A stretch of 64,000 nt of DNA from Myxococcus eversor (lineage in GTDB: Bacteria; Myxococcota; Myxococcia; Myxococcales; Myxococcaceae), in NCBI RefSeq assembly GCF_010894455.1, contig NZ_JAAIXY010000011.1, positions 62,001 to 126,000 on the forward strand, read 5' to 3'. A program made the translations under genes and the position numbers. Below are positions 52,270 through 62,403 of the stretch, piece by piece; position 1 is the stretch's first letter, and each line of letters starts with the position of its first letter. The notes beneath the pieces were generated by a model. The model was not told the origin of the DNA, did no database searches, and saw nothing but the letters and a program-made list of their open reading frames with translations.

Positions 52270-53250
52270 TCAGTCGACCTTCCACAGGCGGAGGGCCTCT
52301 TCGGCGATGATGTCGGGGTTCTCCTCCTGGAAGAACAGCTTCCCGCCCGGCACGAAGCGGATCCCCCGGGAGCCGGGGAATGTGCGGTCGAGGTAGTGCG
52401 CGTCCTCGTTCGAGAAGATGTCGTCGTTCTCACCCCAGACGATGCGGACTGGGACGCGCGCGCCAAGGAGCTTCGCCTCGATTCCCGCCAGCGGGTTGGG
52501 GAGCATCGCCTTGTGGAAGGCGTGGTACTGCGCCTGTCGCTTGGGCGAGCTCACGACGGGCGAGGCGTAGGTCTCGATGACCTCGTTGGTGAGGGTGTTG
52601 GGGTGCTGGAAGACAGCCGCGCCGAACGTCGAGCGGGCCATGGCCGGGTCGGTGAGCCACGCCGCGGTGGAGGACGCGAGCGTCCCAGCGCGAGCCAGCT
52701 CAATGGCCGGCATGACCTTGGGCGGAGGGCTGTTCGGCTCGGTGTCGCAGTTCGTCAGGAGGAGGGTGCGGACCCGCTGCGGGAACTTGACCAGGAAGAG
52801 CTGGGCGACCGCGCCGCCGCTGTCACTGGCGACGATGTCGACCTGTGAGACGCCGAGCGAGTCGAGCAGGGCCGCGAGCATGTCCACCTGGGCGGTGGCG
52901 GCCAGCGACTGGTGCTCGGGGACCTCCGAGTAGCCCAGTCCCATGAAGTCAGGGGCGATGCAGCGCCGGACGTCGCACAGCCGGTCGAACGCGCCGCGCC
53001 ACTGGAAGCCGTTGAGGGGGGCTCCGTGGAGGAACAGGGCCGCGTCACCCGAGCCGCGCTCCACGTAGGCAATCTTTCCGAATGAGAGCGGAGCGAAGCG
53101 TCGCGCCGCCCGCCAGGCCGCCGCGTCCGTCTCCTGGGCCGCCGTGATGCCAGCCATGGTGGGGTGGGACTCCGGGTGGGATGCGCAAGCGCCGAGCGTA
53201 CTGACCGCGAGGGCGATACCAGCGGATGTGAGGAAGAACCGACGTCTCAT
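52270..53250 (-). CDS. Alpha/beta-hydrolase lipoprotein with Tat-like signal; expected catalytic His replaced
   Basis: 326 residues starting at ATG 53250; a longer frame to 53823 is antisense to the AraC gene. The N-terminus MRRRFFLTSAGIAL is a Tat-like leader with lipobox LGAC (Cys22), so the enzyme is probably membrane-attached outside the cytoplasm. The fold shows FLHGAPLNGFQWRG (oxyanion loop), ASDSGGAVAQ (nucleophile Ser in the elbow) and RIVWGENDD (acid). Where most members have GxGH before an FxxEExP stretch, this one reads VPGGKLFFQEENP, with Lys (codon 52339-52341) at the His position. It resembles haloalkane dehalogenase/epoxide-hydrolase-like serine hydrolases; the substrate is unknown. 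It is transcribed away from an AraC regulator that may control it. Confidence 0.85.
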   Translation of the reverse strand: MRRRFFLTSAGIALAVSTLGACASHPESHPTMAGITAAQETDAAAWRAARRFAPLSFGKIAYVERGSGDAALFLHGAPLNGFQWRGAFDRLCDVRRCIAPDFMGLGYSEVPEHQSLAATAQVDMLAALLDSLGVSQVDIVASDSGGAVAQLFLVKFPQRVRTLLLTNCDTEPNSPPPKVMPAIELARAGTLASSTAAWLTDPAMARSTFGAAVFQHPNTLTNEVIETYASPVVSSPKRQAQYHAFHKAMLPNPLAGIEAKLLGARVPVRIVWGENDDIFSNEDAHYLDRTFPGSRGIRFVPGGKLFFQEENPDIIAEEALRLWKVD

Positions 53251-53388
53251 GGGGGAGCTCCGGTGGAAGAGAACGTGTCGATGATTGCGGCCCTCTTGTT
53301 TCGGCGCGCGCACACCTGGCCGTTCTCGGGCACAAACGGATGACCTTCCGTGTTGCGGCCCGGCAGTCCCAAAAGGAAGGTTCCCGCG

Positions 53389-54261
53389 ATGACTGATCGA
53401 CCCTCGTGCTACCCGAGCCTTCCGGCCGTGCTGCTGAAGAGCCTTGGCCTGGGGCGCACGCCGTTGCTTGATGTGCTCACCTCTCCAGTTCCCTCCGGTC
53501 GGTTCGACTCGCCGGTGGATGACCGCCACGTCCTCTGTCTGCATGTGGGGGAGCCGGTCCCCGTGACGTATCGCGTGGGGAAGGCCGAGCGTCAGTCGGC
53601 GCGCATCCACGGTCAGTTCTGCGTGGTTCCGGCGGGGTCGAGCACGCGGTGGACGCTGTCGGGCCCGGCGCGGTCGTTGCTCCTGCGGCTGACGCCCGCT
53701 CTGATGAGGGAGGCCGCGGAGGCCAGGGGGTTGGGGGAGCAAGAGGCGGCACTGGATCCAGCCATCCACATCCGGGACGCGCAGGTCGAGCGCATCGGCT
53801 GGATGATGCAGGCCGAGGACCACGATGGATATCCCGGTGGGAGGCTCTTCGTGGACAGCCTGGCGACGGCGCTCGCCGCACGGCTGTTCGCGCTGCAGTC
53901 CCCCACGGAGGACTCAGCACCCAAGCGTCGCCACGCATTGCCGGCGTGGCGGCTGCGGCAGGTGGTCGAGTACATCGAGGCGCACCTGGACGAGGATTTG
54001 ACGCTGCGGGAGCTGGCGAGGGTGGCGGGGTTCAGCCTGTCTCACTTCAAGCCGCTGTTCAAACAGGCCACGGGACTGCCGGTTCATCGGTTCGTGCTGG
54101 AGCGTCGCGTGGAGCGCGCGCGGCTGCGCTTGATGGAAGGGCGCAAGAGCCGGACGGAGATCGCGATGGAGGCGGGCTTCTCACACCCAAGCCACATGGC
54201 CCGCTGCCTGCGCCGCTTCCTGGGCATGAGCCCGAGGGAGATCTCCCGGTCGTCGCAGTGA
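53389..54261 (+). CDS. AraC-family transcriptional regulator
   Basis: 290 residues from ATG 53389, chosen over the in-frame ATG 53350 because GGAAGG (53375-53380) sits 8 bases upstream. The N-terminal half (about 15-150) is a cupin-type effector-sensing domain (HVLCLHVGEPVPV, FCVVPAGSSTRW). The C-terminal part (about 187-287) is the double helix-turn-helix: LTLRELARVAGFSLSHFKPL, the first recognition helix, then RTEIAMEAGFSHPSHMARCL and the family signature RRFLGMSPREI. It is divergent from the alpha/beta-hydrolase gene with 138 bp between their starts, the usual arrangement for a regulator and its target. The ligand is unknown. Confidence 0.92.
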   Translation: MTDRPSCYPSLPAVLLKSLGLGRTPLLDVLTSPVPSGRFDSPVDDRHVLCLHVGEPVPVTYRVGKAERQSARIHGQFCVVPAGSSTRWTLSGPARSLLLRLTPALMREAAEARGLGEQEAALDPAIHIRDAQVERIGWMMQAEDHDGYPGGRLFVDSLATALAARLFALQSPTEDSAPKRRHALPAWRLRQVVEYIEAHLDEDLTLRELARVAGFSLSHFKPLFKQATGLPVHRFVLERRVERARLRLMEGRKSRTEIAMEAGFSHPSHMARCLRRFLGMSPREISRSSQ

Positions 54262-54283
54262 GGTCGCGGGAGAACGAGCGCCG

Positions 54284-54328
54284 CAGGCCATCAACGTGGC
54301 GGTGGGCACCCTCACCACCGCTCGGGAG
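54284..54328 (+). pseudogene. Remnant of a second cohesin-like lipoprotein gene (last codons only)
   Basis: The bases translate as QAINVAVGTLTTARE, matching the C-terminal QSINVAVGTLTTAQ of the lipoprotein encoded at 49036-50865. The stop codon has changed (CGG in place of TAG). Nothing homologous lies further 5', where the AraC gene begins 23 bases away. It is a truncated duplicate joined to a copy of the same terminator. Confidence 0.75.
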
Positions 54329-54351
54329 TCTGGAGCCCGAAGCAGTGAGAG

Positions 54352-54383
54352 CGGCGGCCTTCCCGCTAGAAGGCCGCCGTTTT
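54352..54383 (+). terminator. Rho-independent terminator downstream of the AraC gene
   Basis: An 11-bp perfect stem CGGCGGCCTTC / GAAGGCCGCCG around loop CCGCTA, followed by TTTT. It is a duplicate of the 50889-50920 terminator: the loop has diverged but pairing is kept, so it probably still ends transcription of the AraC gene. Confidence 0.85.
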
Positions 54384-54455
54384 CATTGTCCGCCGTAGGG
54401 CCGAGAAGGGCGGGGGACTCTGGCGAGAGTCCGTGGCGGGCCAGGGCCCTGGTTG

Positions 54456-56096
54456 CTAGGGCGTGTTCACCGCGGCGACGTCGCAGGCGGTGAGCTCGCG
54501 GCTGTAGATCCGGACATCGTCGAACGAAGCCGGAATGCTGAAGAAGGTGCTCGGGCAGGTCGGCAGCCTGCGGCCGATGCGGAACGAATTGGCGCCCGTG
54601 AGGTTCGTCGGCGCGGCGCTGGTCGAGGAGCCGACCAGGACGCCGTCAATGTACACCTTGAGCGAGGTCCCTCCGCGGGTATAGACGACGTGGTGCCAGC
54701 TACCGTTGTTGAGCGGCGACGGAGAGACGTTGACGCCTGCACCGTTGGCGCCTGCCGCGTTCTCGTACATCTCGAGCGACGCTAGCGACGAGCCGCCGTT
54801 GAGCCTTGCCCCGAGGAAGTTGCCTGCGCTCCCGGCCACTCGGTTCCCGATGAGATCTCCGGTGCCGGCGCTGTTGAAGGTCGTCTGCAGCCAATAGCTC
54901 ACGGTGAAGTCGCCCGTCCCGAATTGCCCGGGCGCGAGGCCGAAGTCGACGTGGGCGTTGAGATCGCATCGCTGAGTGGGCGAGAGAGTGACTGCACCGG
55001 AGCCGTCGAAGCTGACCGTCCGCGACGAGGAGCTGCCCAGCGTTCCGTTCGACGCGCCCGCCGAGTCCAGGGCCGTGCTGCCGCTGGCCTCGTCGAAGGT
55101 CCATCGGTGGGCCAGACCGCTGGTCGGGTCGGCGGACGGGGGGCCGGCGCAGACCCCGTCCAGGCAGGTGTCCGGCTGGGTGCAGGCGTTGCCGTCGTCA
55201 CACGCCGTTCCGTCGGGGGCTACCGGATGGGAGCATTGCCCGGTCGAAGGATTACAGGTGCCCGCGATGTGGCACGCGTCGAGAGGCGCGCAGACCACCC
55301 CCACGCAGAGGTCGGGCTCGCAGGTGTAGCTTCCGGGCGTGTTGACGCAGATTTCACCCGGCTGGCAGTTCGCCGTCCCATTGGTGCACTCGTCGATGTC
55401 GGTGCAGATGCTCGGCTGTCCCGTGCAGGTGTAGCCCGGCTCCACCTGGCAGACGCTGTTGCAGCCGTCCCCCGAGAGTTGATTGCCATCGTCACAGATT
55501 TCGAATCCGCCCAGCACCCCGTCACCACAGACGGGCCGCAGCGAGGTCTCCACCGCGTCCACCAGGTAGAGCGCGACCGCGCCCCTCAGTCGCACGTAGC
55601 GATAGGGGACGTTCCCCGGGTACGTCGCCACGGCGATATGCGTCCCCAGGCCCAGCTCCACCAGGTGCAACGGGCTGGAGCCGATGAACGTCCCATCCGC
55701 CTTCAGGAAGTCCACCTGGGCCACCAGCGCCAATGACAGACCCTGGTAGTAGACGCGCAGGTCGCCAGTGCCTTCTTCGCCCTGGCCGAGGTCCAGCACC
55801 AGCGCCGCGTTGAGCAATCCCAGCAAGGTCGCGGCCTGCCCGTCCGGGGCGCCCAGCGCCGCGCTCGCATTGAGCACCGTCGCCGTGGTGCCCGACGCCA
55901 CCGCGTCCGCATACGGGTCCCACGTCAACGAGGCTTCCGGACGCTCACTCGTCAATGCCCCGTCGTCCTCTTGCGACACCCCAATCTCCGGAGGACGGAC
56001 CTTTTCCCCCAGGGACTCGACACCACACGCCCCCAGCGACAAGGCCATCGTCATGCCCAGACCCCACGACCACAGCACACCAGGACGGCTTCGCAT
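54456..56096 (-). CDS. Surface lipoprotein: beta-sandwich, DUF4215, EGF-like and LamG domains
   Basis: 546 residues from ATG 56096 (GGAGG a few bases upstream; the longer frame from 56150 lacks support). Lipobox LGAC at Cys24. Residues about 38-185 form a jelly-roll-like domain (ASAALGAPDGQAATLLG, LRVYYQGLSL). Around 190 begins a DUF4215 Cys-rich repeat (CGDGVLGG, ICDDGNQLSGDGCNSVC), then a calcium-binding EGF-like motif (DIDECTNGTANC, GSYTCEPDLC). Another Cys-rich stretch follows (GTACDDGNACTQPDTCLDG). The last 210 residues are LamG/concanavalin-like (HRWTFDEASGSTALDSAG, GSWHHVVYTRGG, VYIDGVLVG). This mix is typical of myxobacterial surface proteins; it probably binds polysaccharide or protein ligands. 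No enzyme site is visible. Confidence 0.88.
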   Translation of the reverse strand: MRSRPGVLWSWGLGMTMALSLGACGVESLGEKVRPPEIGVSQEDDGALTSERPEASLTWDPYADAVASGTTATVLNASAALGAPDGQAATLLGLLNAALVLDLGQGEEGTGDLRVYYQGLSLALVAQVDFLKADGTFIGSSPLHLVELGLGTHIAVATYPGNVPYRYVRLRGAVALYLVDAVETSLRPVCGDGVLGGFEICDDGNQLSGDGCNSVCQVEPGYTCTGQPSICTDIDECTNGTANCQPGEICVNTPGSYTCEPDLCVGVVCAPLDACHIAGTCNPSTGQCSHPVAPDGTACDDGNACTQPDTCLDGVCAGPPSADPTSGLAHRWTFDEASGSTALDSAGASNGTLGSSSSRTVSFDGSGAVTLSPTQRCDLNAHVDFGLAPGQFGTGDFTVSYWLQTTFNSAGTGDLIGNRVAGSAGNFLGARLNGGSSLASLEMYENAAGANGAGVNVSPSPLNNGSWHHVVYTRGGTSLKVYIDGVLVGSSTSAAPTNLTGANSFRIGRRLPTCPSTFFSIPASFDDVRIYSRELTACDVAAVNTP

Positions 56097-56609
56097 CGAG
56101 TGTCTTCCTCCGAGGAGCAGGATGGAGCCCTGAATGGACCGTCCCCCCATGGAATGAACGACGCCCTTCTTGCTCCCCTCTGCTTGGCGCGCAACACACG
56201 GATGGGCAACGTCCTCCGGCGATCAGCCGACACGCACTCAAGGACAATCGACACAATGCCCACGACATGCATCTGCCTGTCTCCGCGAATCGACGGGTCG
56301 TAGTGGGGAAGGGCGGCGCACCGCCGAGCGCGGTACCTGTCAGCGCGGATGATCCCGAGAACTCGAGACCATCCAACGAAGGGGCTGTAAAATCTTGGCG
56401 CCACGGGACAGTCATCACAGTGAAGACAGTTGTTTGCGTGCCATCTGGAGTGGGGAAGAACCGTTCGTCCCTCTCTGGTTGACAGGAATTGGCTGCAAAC
56501 ATAAACACAGTCCGTCGGATTGTTCCTGGGCCGGAAACCTCCAGTGGAGATTTGAATCTTCTCGCTCGAACCCTCCTGATCCGTTGCGCATGACTTGGGT
56601 GCCTTGAAT
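56097..56609. other. Divergent intergenic region between two lipoprotein genes (513 bp)
   Basis: No convincing ORF or RNA gene. The left end holds the SD of the minus-strand lipoprotein. The right 150 bases are richer in A and T and carry the promoter candidate listed separately. Several short frames open here, but none has an SD or a recognisable product. Confidence 0.4.
56479..56507 (+). promoter_or_regulatory. Candidate sigma-70 promoter for the small Cys-rich lipoprotein
   Basis: A perfect TTGACA -35 box (56479-56484), a 17-base spacer and a weak -10 TAAACA (56502-56507). It lies about 100 bases before ATG 56610. The -10 matches only half of the consensus. Confidence 0.4.
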
Positions 56610-56963
56610 ATGAAGACGTCGAACTGTTTTGCTCTCGTGGTTTTCTTGTGTGCTGGGGTTGGCCTCTATGGTTGCGGCACTGGCTCTGAACCGCAGTCGT
56701 CATCAGACACCATCATCTCCCATGAGGAGGCCACGAGTATGGAGGCCCTCTCGGCGGATGACATGGACGGACTCGTCCCCGTCGAGATGGAAAGTGGCGC
56801 GGTGACCGCTTTGGCCTGCACGCACAACTCGACCCAGTATGTGCGCAACGGCTGCTGCACCCAGACGGCTACGAAGTTCCAGCAGCAGATCTGCATCTAC
56901 GGAACCTGGTACTGGCAGACGCCGTACCGGTGCGAGTACCCCACCTCGTACTGCCTGCCGTAG
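56610..56963 (+). CDS. Small Cys-rich lipoprotein
   Basis: 117 residues from ATG 56610; a TTG at 56595 in the same frame is less likely. The hydrophobic leader FALVVFLCAGVGLYGC gives lipobox LYGC with Cys22. A low-complexity acidic spacer (SHEEATSMEALSADDMDG) follows, then a compact C-terminal domain of about 50 residues with six Cys (LACTHN, NGCCTQ, QICIYG, RCEYP, YCLP), probably three disulfides, plus aromatic residues (GTWYWQTPY). I do not recognise the family. It ends 83 bases before the next lipoprotein gene on the same strand, with which it may be co-transcribed. Confidence 0.75.
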   Translation: MKTSNCFALVVFLCAGVGLYGCGTGSEPQSSSDTIISHEEATSMEALSADDMDGLVPVEMESGAVTALACTHNSTQYVRNGCCTQTATKFQQQICIYGTWYWQTPYRCEYPTSYCLP

Positions 56964-57046
56964 CGAAGGCAGACGGACGAGGTGCTGGTGCTGGAGTCCA
57001 ACGCCGTCTACGTGACTGGGCCGGAAATGCTTCGTGGAGTTCCATC

Positions 57047-59113
57047 ATGCCGCTACATTCGCGACGCCTCTTCTCGTGTCTTTGCATCTTGCTGCTGGCT
57101 GCGTGTGGAGGTGAGTCCTCCGACCTGACCTCCCATTCCACCTCGCGCGGGGCGCTGCTCCAGGATGACTATGGAGATGTGCCGTGGGAGGCTACCCCCG
57201 TCAATCCCCAGGCCGGCCCCATTGTGGGGGCCCTGGACTTCGACGGGGACCACGACGTCTTCTCCTTCACCGCCCAGGCTGGGCGCTACTACCGTTTCCA
57301 GTGCAGCTTCTCCGTCCCGCTCTCGGAGTGGACCCTTCGCCGCTTCAACGCCCAGATGCAGGGGGCGGAGACCGAGGGGGTCTGGGTGCCGCCTGGAGTG
57401 GGCATCCACTTCAAGGTGGCCGTCACGGAGCCTACGTACCTGAGCATCTCCTCCCGGCCCGCGGTGACGGTGAGTCCCTACTCCTGTGAAATCGTCGAGC
57501 TGGGTTTGGACGACCATGGGGACCTGGCCGCTACCGCCACACCCTGGAACCCAGAGACCGCTGCTACGGGCGTCCTCGAGTACGCCTTCGACCGGGATGT
57601 GTTCTCGCTGGCCCTTCCACGGGGAGCGGTCTATCGCGTGCGTTGCGAGTCGACGACGCTGAGCCCCTGCAAGGTGAATGTCACCTCGCCGGTGGGGGCC
57701 GCCACGGGAGCGACTGTCCAGGCAGCCGTCTTCAATGCCACGCACCCCGGGACCTACAGCGTAGAGGTCACCCCGGACTGGTATGCGCCCTTGCTCCTCA
57801 ACGGGACCTACGCCCTCCAGCTCGACTTCATCGAGGCTGACGACCATGGGGACGTGCTGGAGTTCGCCACACCGCTAACCCCTTCGCCCACGCCCTTTAC
57901 CGGCAGGGTGTCGAATGCCAAGGACCGGGATGTCTTCACCTTCTCGGCGGTGCGGGACCATCTCTATCGCTTCACCTGTAGTGCGCCACCGAGCCCTGGC
58001 CTCCTGCTCCGTGACGGCGCTGGGGTGGCGGTGGATGGCTCGGTCCATGTGTCGGGTTGGAGCACGAGTGTCTCCGTGGAGGCGCCCGCTGCTGGCGGCT
58101 ATTCCGTCGAACTCTTTCACGACAACTTCGTCGGCTCCTACACCTGCGCCTTCGAGGACCTGGGGCTGGATGACCATGGGGACTCGGCCGCCGTGGCGAC
58201 GGCCATCGCGTTCTCCACGACGCTCGACGGCCACCTGGAGACGCGCGGGGACGTGGACGTGTTCACGTTCCCTGTCCAGGCGGGGCGCATCTATCGTTTC
58301 CGTCGCACGAACGGCACGGCGAGTTCCCAATCCCTCCAGCTCAGGAATGCCCAGGGGCAGTCGCTCCAGACCTCGAACTCCGGGAATCTGATTCACGAGG
58401 CCACGGAGGACGCGCAGTACACCCTGGAGGTGAAGCTTTCGCCCGGTGGCATCGGCTACCCAGGAACGTACGTCATCGAGGCCGCCGACATGGGGCCTGA
58501 CGACCACTCGAACACGCAAGTGGGCGCGACCGTACTGGTGCCGGGGCAGACCGCGACGGGCTGGCGGCATCGCGAGCAGGACCGGGATGTCTTCGTCTTC
58601 TACGCGCAGGAGCAGACTCTCTACGACTTGTACTGCACCGTGTGCGATATCACCTTCGAGACGCCCAACGGGCCGGCGCGTCGGATTCAGTATGGAGGCC
58701 CTACCCGGTTCTTTTTCGATCCAGTCGAGGCGGGGCCCATCTATGTCACGGTCAACCAAGCGTCCGTCGGGGCCTTCTATGACCTTCGGCTCGAGGTGGC
58801 CGCCGTGGATGACCATGGGGACGACGTGGCCCATGCCACGGTCATCACCTTCCCCTCGTCGTTCATGGCGGCGTTGGATTCCTTCTTCGACGTGGATGTC
58901 TTCGCGGCCGACCTGGTCTCAGGTCAGCTGCGCCGGGTCCAGGTCCTGGGCACCTACTCCATGTTCCAGGTGTTGGACCCGACGGGCCAGCCGGTGGCCG
59001 TGAACTCCGTGGGCGAGTTCACGCCGCAGCTCTCGGGGCGCCACCACGTCGTGGTCAAGGTCGACCCCTGGTATGCCTTCCAGTACGGGGCATTCCGGCT
59101 GACGCTGGACTGA
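57047..59113 (+). CDS. Lipoprotein with six DDHGD / PPC-like repeats
   Basis: 688 residues. ATG 57047 has GGAG (57035-57038) upstream; a longer frame from 56930 is rejected because the lipoprotein signal begins here (CILLLAAC, Cys20). The rest is six repeats of about 105 residues, each with (D)DHGD near the start, A-T-x(7-10)-G-x-(L/V), then D-(R/V)-DVF-x-F and Y-R-F-x-C, ending A-x-x-G-x-Y-x-V-E. The pattern resembles bacterial pre-peptidase C-terminal (PPC) beta-sandwich domains, normally found as accessory domains of secreted proteases; here they stand alone. It is a probable outer-membrane surface lipoprotein with a structural or binding role. Confidence 0.85.
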   Translation: MPLHSRRLFSCLCILLLAACGGESSDLTSHSTSRGALLQDDYGDVPWEATPVNPQAGPIVGALDFDGDHDVFSFTAQAGRYYRFQCSFSVPLSEWTLRRFNAQMQGAETEGVWVPPGVGIHFKVAVTEPTYLSISSRPAVTVSPYSCEIVELGLDDHGDLAATATPWNPETAATGVLEYAFDRDVFSLALPRGAVYRVRCESTTLSPCKVNVTSPVGAATGATVQAAVFNATHPGTYSVEVTPDWYAPLLLNGTYALQLDFIEADDHGDVLEFATPLTPSPTPFTGRVSNAKDRDVFTFSAVRDHLYRFTCSAPPSPGLLLRDGAGVAVDGSVHVSGWSTSVSVEAPAAGGYSVELFHDNFVGSYTCAFEDLGLDDHGDSAAVATAIAFSTTLDGHLETRGDVDVFTFPVQAGRIYRFRRTNGTASSQSLQLRNAQGQSLQTSNSGNLIHEATEDAQYTLEVKLSPGGIGYPGTYVIEAADMGPDDHSNTQVGATVLVPGQTATGWRHREQDRDVFVFYAQEQTLYDLYCTVCDITFETPNGPARRIQYGGPTRFFFDPVEAGPIYVTVNQASVGAFYDLRLEVAAVDDHGDDVAHATVITFPSSFMAALDSFFDVDVFAADLVSGQLRRVQVLGTYSMFQVLDPTGQPVAVNSVGEFTPQLSGRHHVVVKVDPWYAFQYGAFRLTLD

Positions 59114-59172
59114 GGTTGCCGGGGTTCCTCGAGGGCACGGAGGGTTCCTCCAGGGTGGTCGCGTCCGGGTAC

Positions 59173-59213
59173 GTTGAGCGCTCAACTCGAGGGGCGGATC
59201 GAGCGCGCCCCTC
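59173..59213. terminator. Possible bidirectional terminator between convergent genes
   Basis: The perfect 14-base palindrome GTTGAGCGCTCAAC (59173-59186) is followed by an 8-bp stem GAGGGGCG / CGCCCCTC (59189-59196 and 59206-59213). It lies in the 165-bp gap between two converging genes. No T-run follows on either strand, so function is uncertain. Confidence 0.35.
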
Positions 59214-59278
59214 CGGTTGTCCTCCCAGTCGAGGCGGAAATTGCCTTCGGTTGGACTCGACGACTTCCTCGCCGCGAT

Positions 59279-61029
<1,751 letters not shown>

Positions 61030-61033
<4 letters not shown>

Positions 61034-62403
61034 GGTGTGGCTCCTTCAGAAGAGGGGGAAATGGGCGGCGTCCCGGCGTACGGGCCGGAGGCCACCTCGC
61101 GCTCGGCCTCGAGCGCGCGCAGGGGACGGTGGAGGGCGACCAGGCCCGTCAACAGGACGGTCAGCGAGCCCGAGAGGATGAACATCACCGCGATGCCTCG
61201 CCCCGCGCCCGTGCCGACGAGTGTCCCCATCAGGGGGACCAGCGCCCCGCCTGGACGGAGCGCGGGCTCGAACACGAGGTCCGCGAGCGGACCGGAGATG
61301 GCGTAGGCGAGCGGCAGCATCATCCCGGTGAGGGCCCCGCTCATGGCGAAGACCCGGCCCCGGAGCGGCAAGGGGACGATGCTTTGGAGGATGGACTGGC
61401 TGGAGCCGTTGATGATGGGAATGCCGAAGAAGAACGCGAAGGCCACGCCCGCCAGCAAGGGGAGCGACGTCCCGAGCCCGACCATGACGAGGCACAGGCC
61501 GCACGCGAGCTGGAAGAGCAGGACGCCGTGAATCTTACGTCGAGGGCCGCCCCAGGCGCTCATCACCACGCTGCCCGCCATCAGCCCCACGCCTCCCGCG
61601 GTGGTGAGCATGCCCAGCGCCTTCACGTCCGCGAGCGCCAGCACCAACGGCGTCACCAGCACCTCGACGACGCCGGTGATGAAGTTGCTGCCCGCCAGGA
61701 AGCCGAGCAGCGCGAACAGGCCGGGCGTGGCTCGCATATAGGCGCCGCCCTCCCGCACCGAGGTGAGGAGGGAGGGCTGTCCCGCCTCGGACAGGGCGGC
61801 GGCGGGGCGCTCCGGGAGGCGCAACACGAAGAGCGGCAGGACGCCGAGGGCGAAGCTCACCGCGTCGATGAGCAGGATGCCCTCCAGGTCGACCACCGCG
61901 AGCAGGAAGGCGCTCATCAGAGGCGCCCCCAACTGCGCGCAGGCGAGCCCCAACTGGAGCATGCCGTTGGCGCGGCCCAGGTGTTGGGGCGGCACCATCG
62001 TGGAGACCAGCACCGCGAAGGCGGGCTGCTGGAACGCGCCGGCCACGGAGACGATGGCCGTCGTGACGTACGCGTGCCACGGGCGGAGCTGCCCCGTGAA
62101 GAGCAGCACGGCCAGCACCAGCGTCGTCAGGCCGGCCGTCAAATCACTCAGCAGCAACACCCGCCGGAGCTTCCACCGGTCCACCAGCGCGCCCGTCACC
62201 GGTCCCAGCAGGACACCCGGGAGCGCGGCGCACAGCATGATGAGCGCGAAGCGCGTCACGCCTCCCGTCGTCTGATACATCCAGACGCCCAGGGCGAAGC
62301 TGGTCAGCGAGGAGCCCAGCAGGGACACCACCTGCCCCAACCAGAGGGCGAGGGCACGCCCGAGCGAGAAGTCAGGCGCGGGCGCCACCGTGGCCTGCGT
62401 CAT
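61030..62403 (-). CDS. MFS transporter, probable lipopeptide exporter
   Basis: 457 residues from ATG 62403; the longer frame to 63264 is antisense-like sequence inside the NRPS. About 11-12 membrane helices follow the MFS drug-exporter (EntS-like, MFS_3) pattern: LALWLGQVVSLLGSSLTSFA in helix 1, VTGALVDRWKLRRVLLLSD as the helix 2-3 loop, and VPLPLRGRVFAMSGALTGMM. Its start overlaps the NRPS stop (ATGA, 62400-62403), with GGAG 8 bases upstream, and its own stop overlaps the FAAL start. In this context it most likely exports the product of the NRPS or gives self-resistance. The substrate is inferred from position only. Confidence 0.9.

Larger units (their letters stand above)
54284..54387 (+). 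repeat. Direct repeat, right copy (gene remnant plus terminator)
   Basis: The partner of 50821-50924, 3463 bases away and in the same orientation. Recombination between the copies would remove the three intervening genes and leave one repeat. Confidence 0.85.

Noticed and set aside
53251-53823. Upstream extension of the alpha/beta-hydrolase frame
   Set aside because: It runs antisense through the AraC gene; the Tat-like lipoprotein leader at 53250 marks the true start.
54441-54452. Perfect palindrome CCAGGGCCCTGG just after the DUF4215 lipoprotein gene
   Set aside because: Too short and without a T-run; such GC palindromes occur often by chance in this composition.
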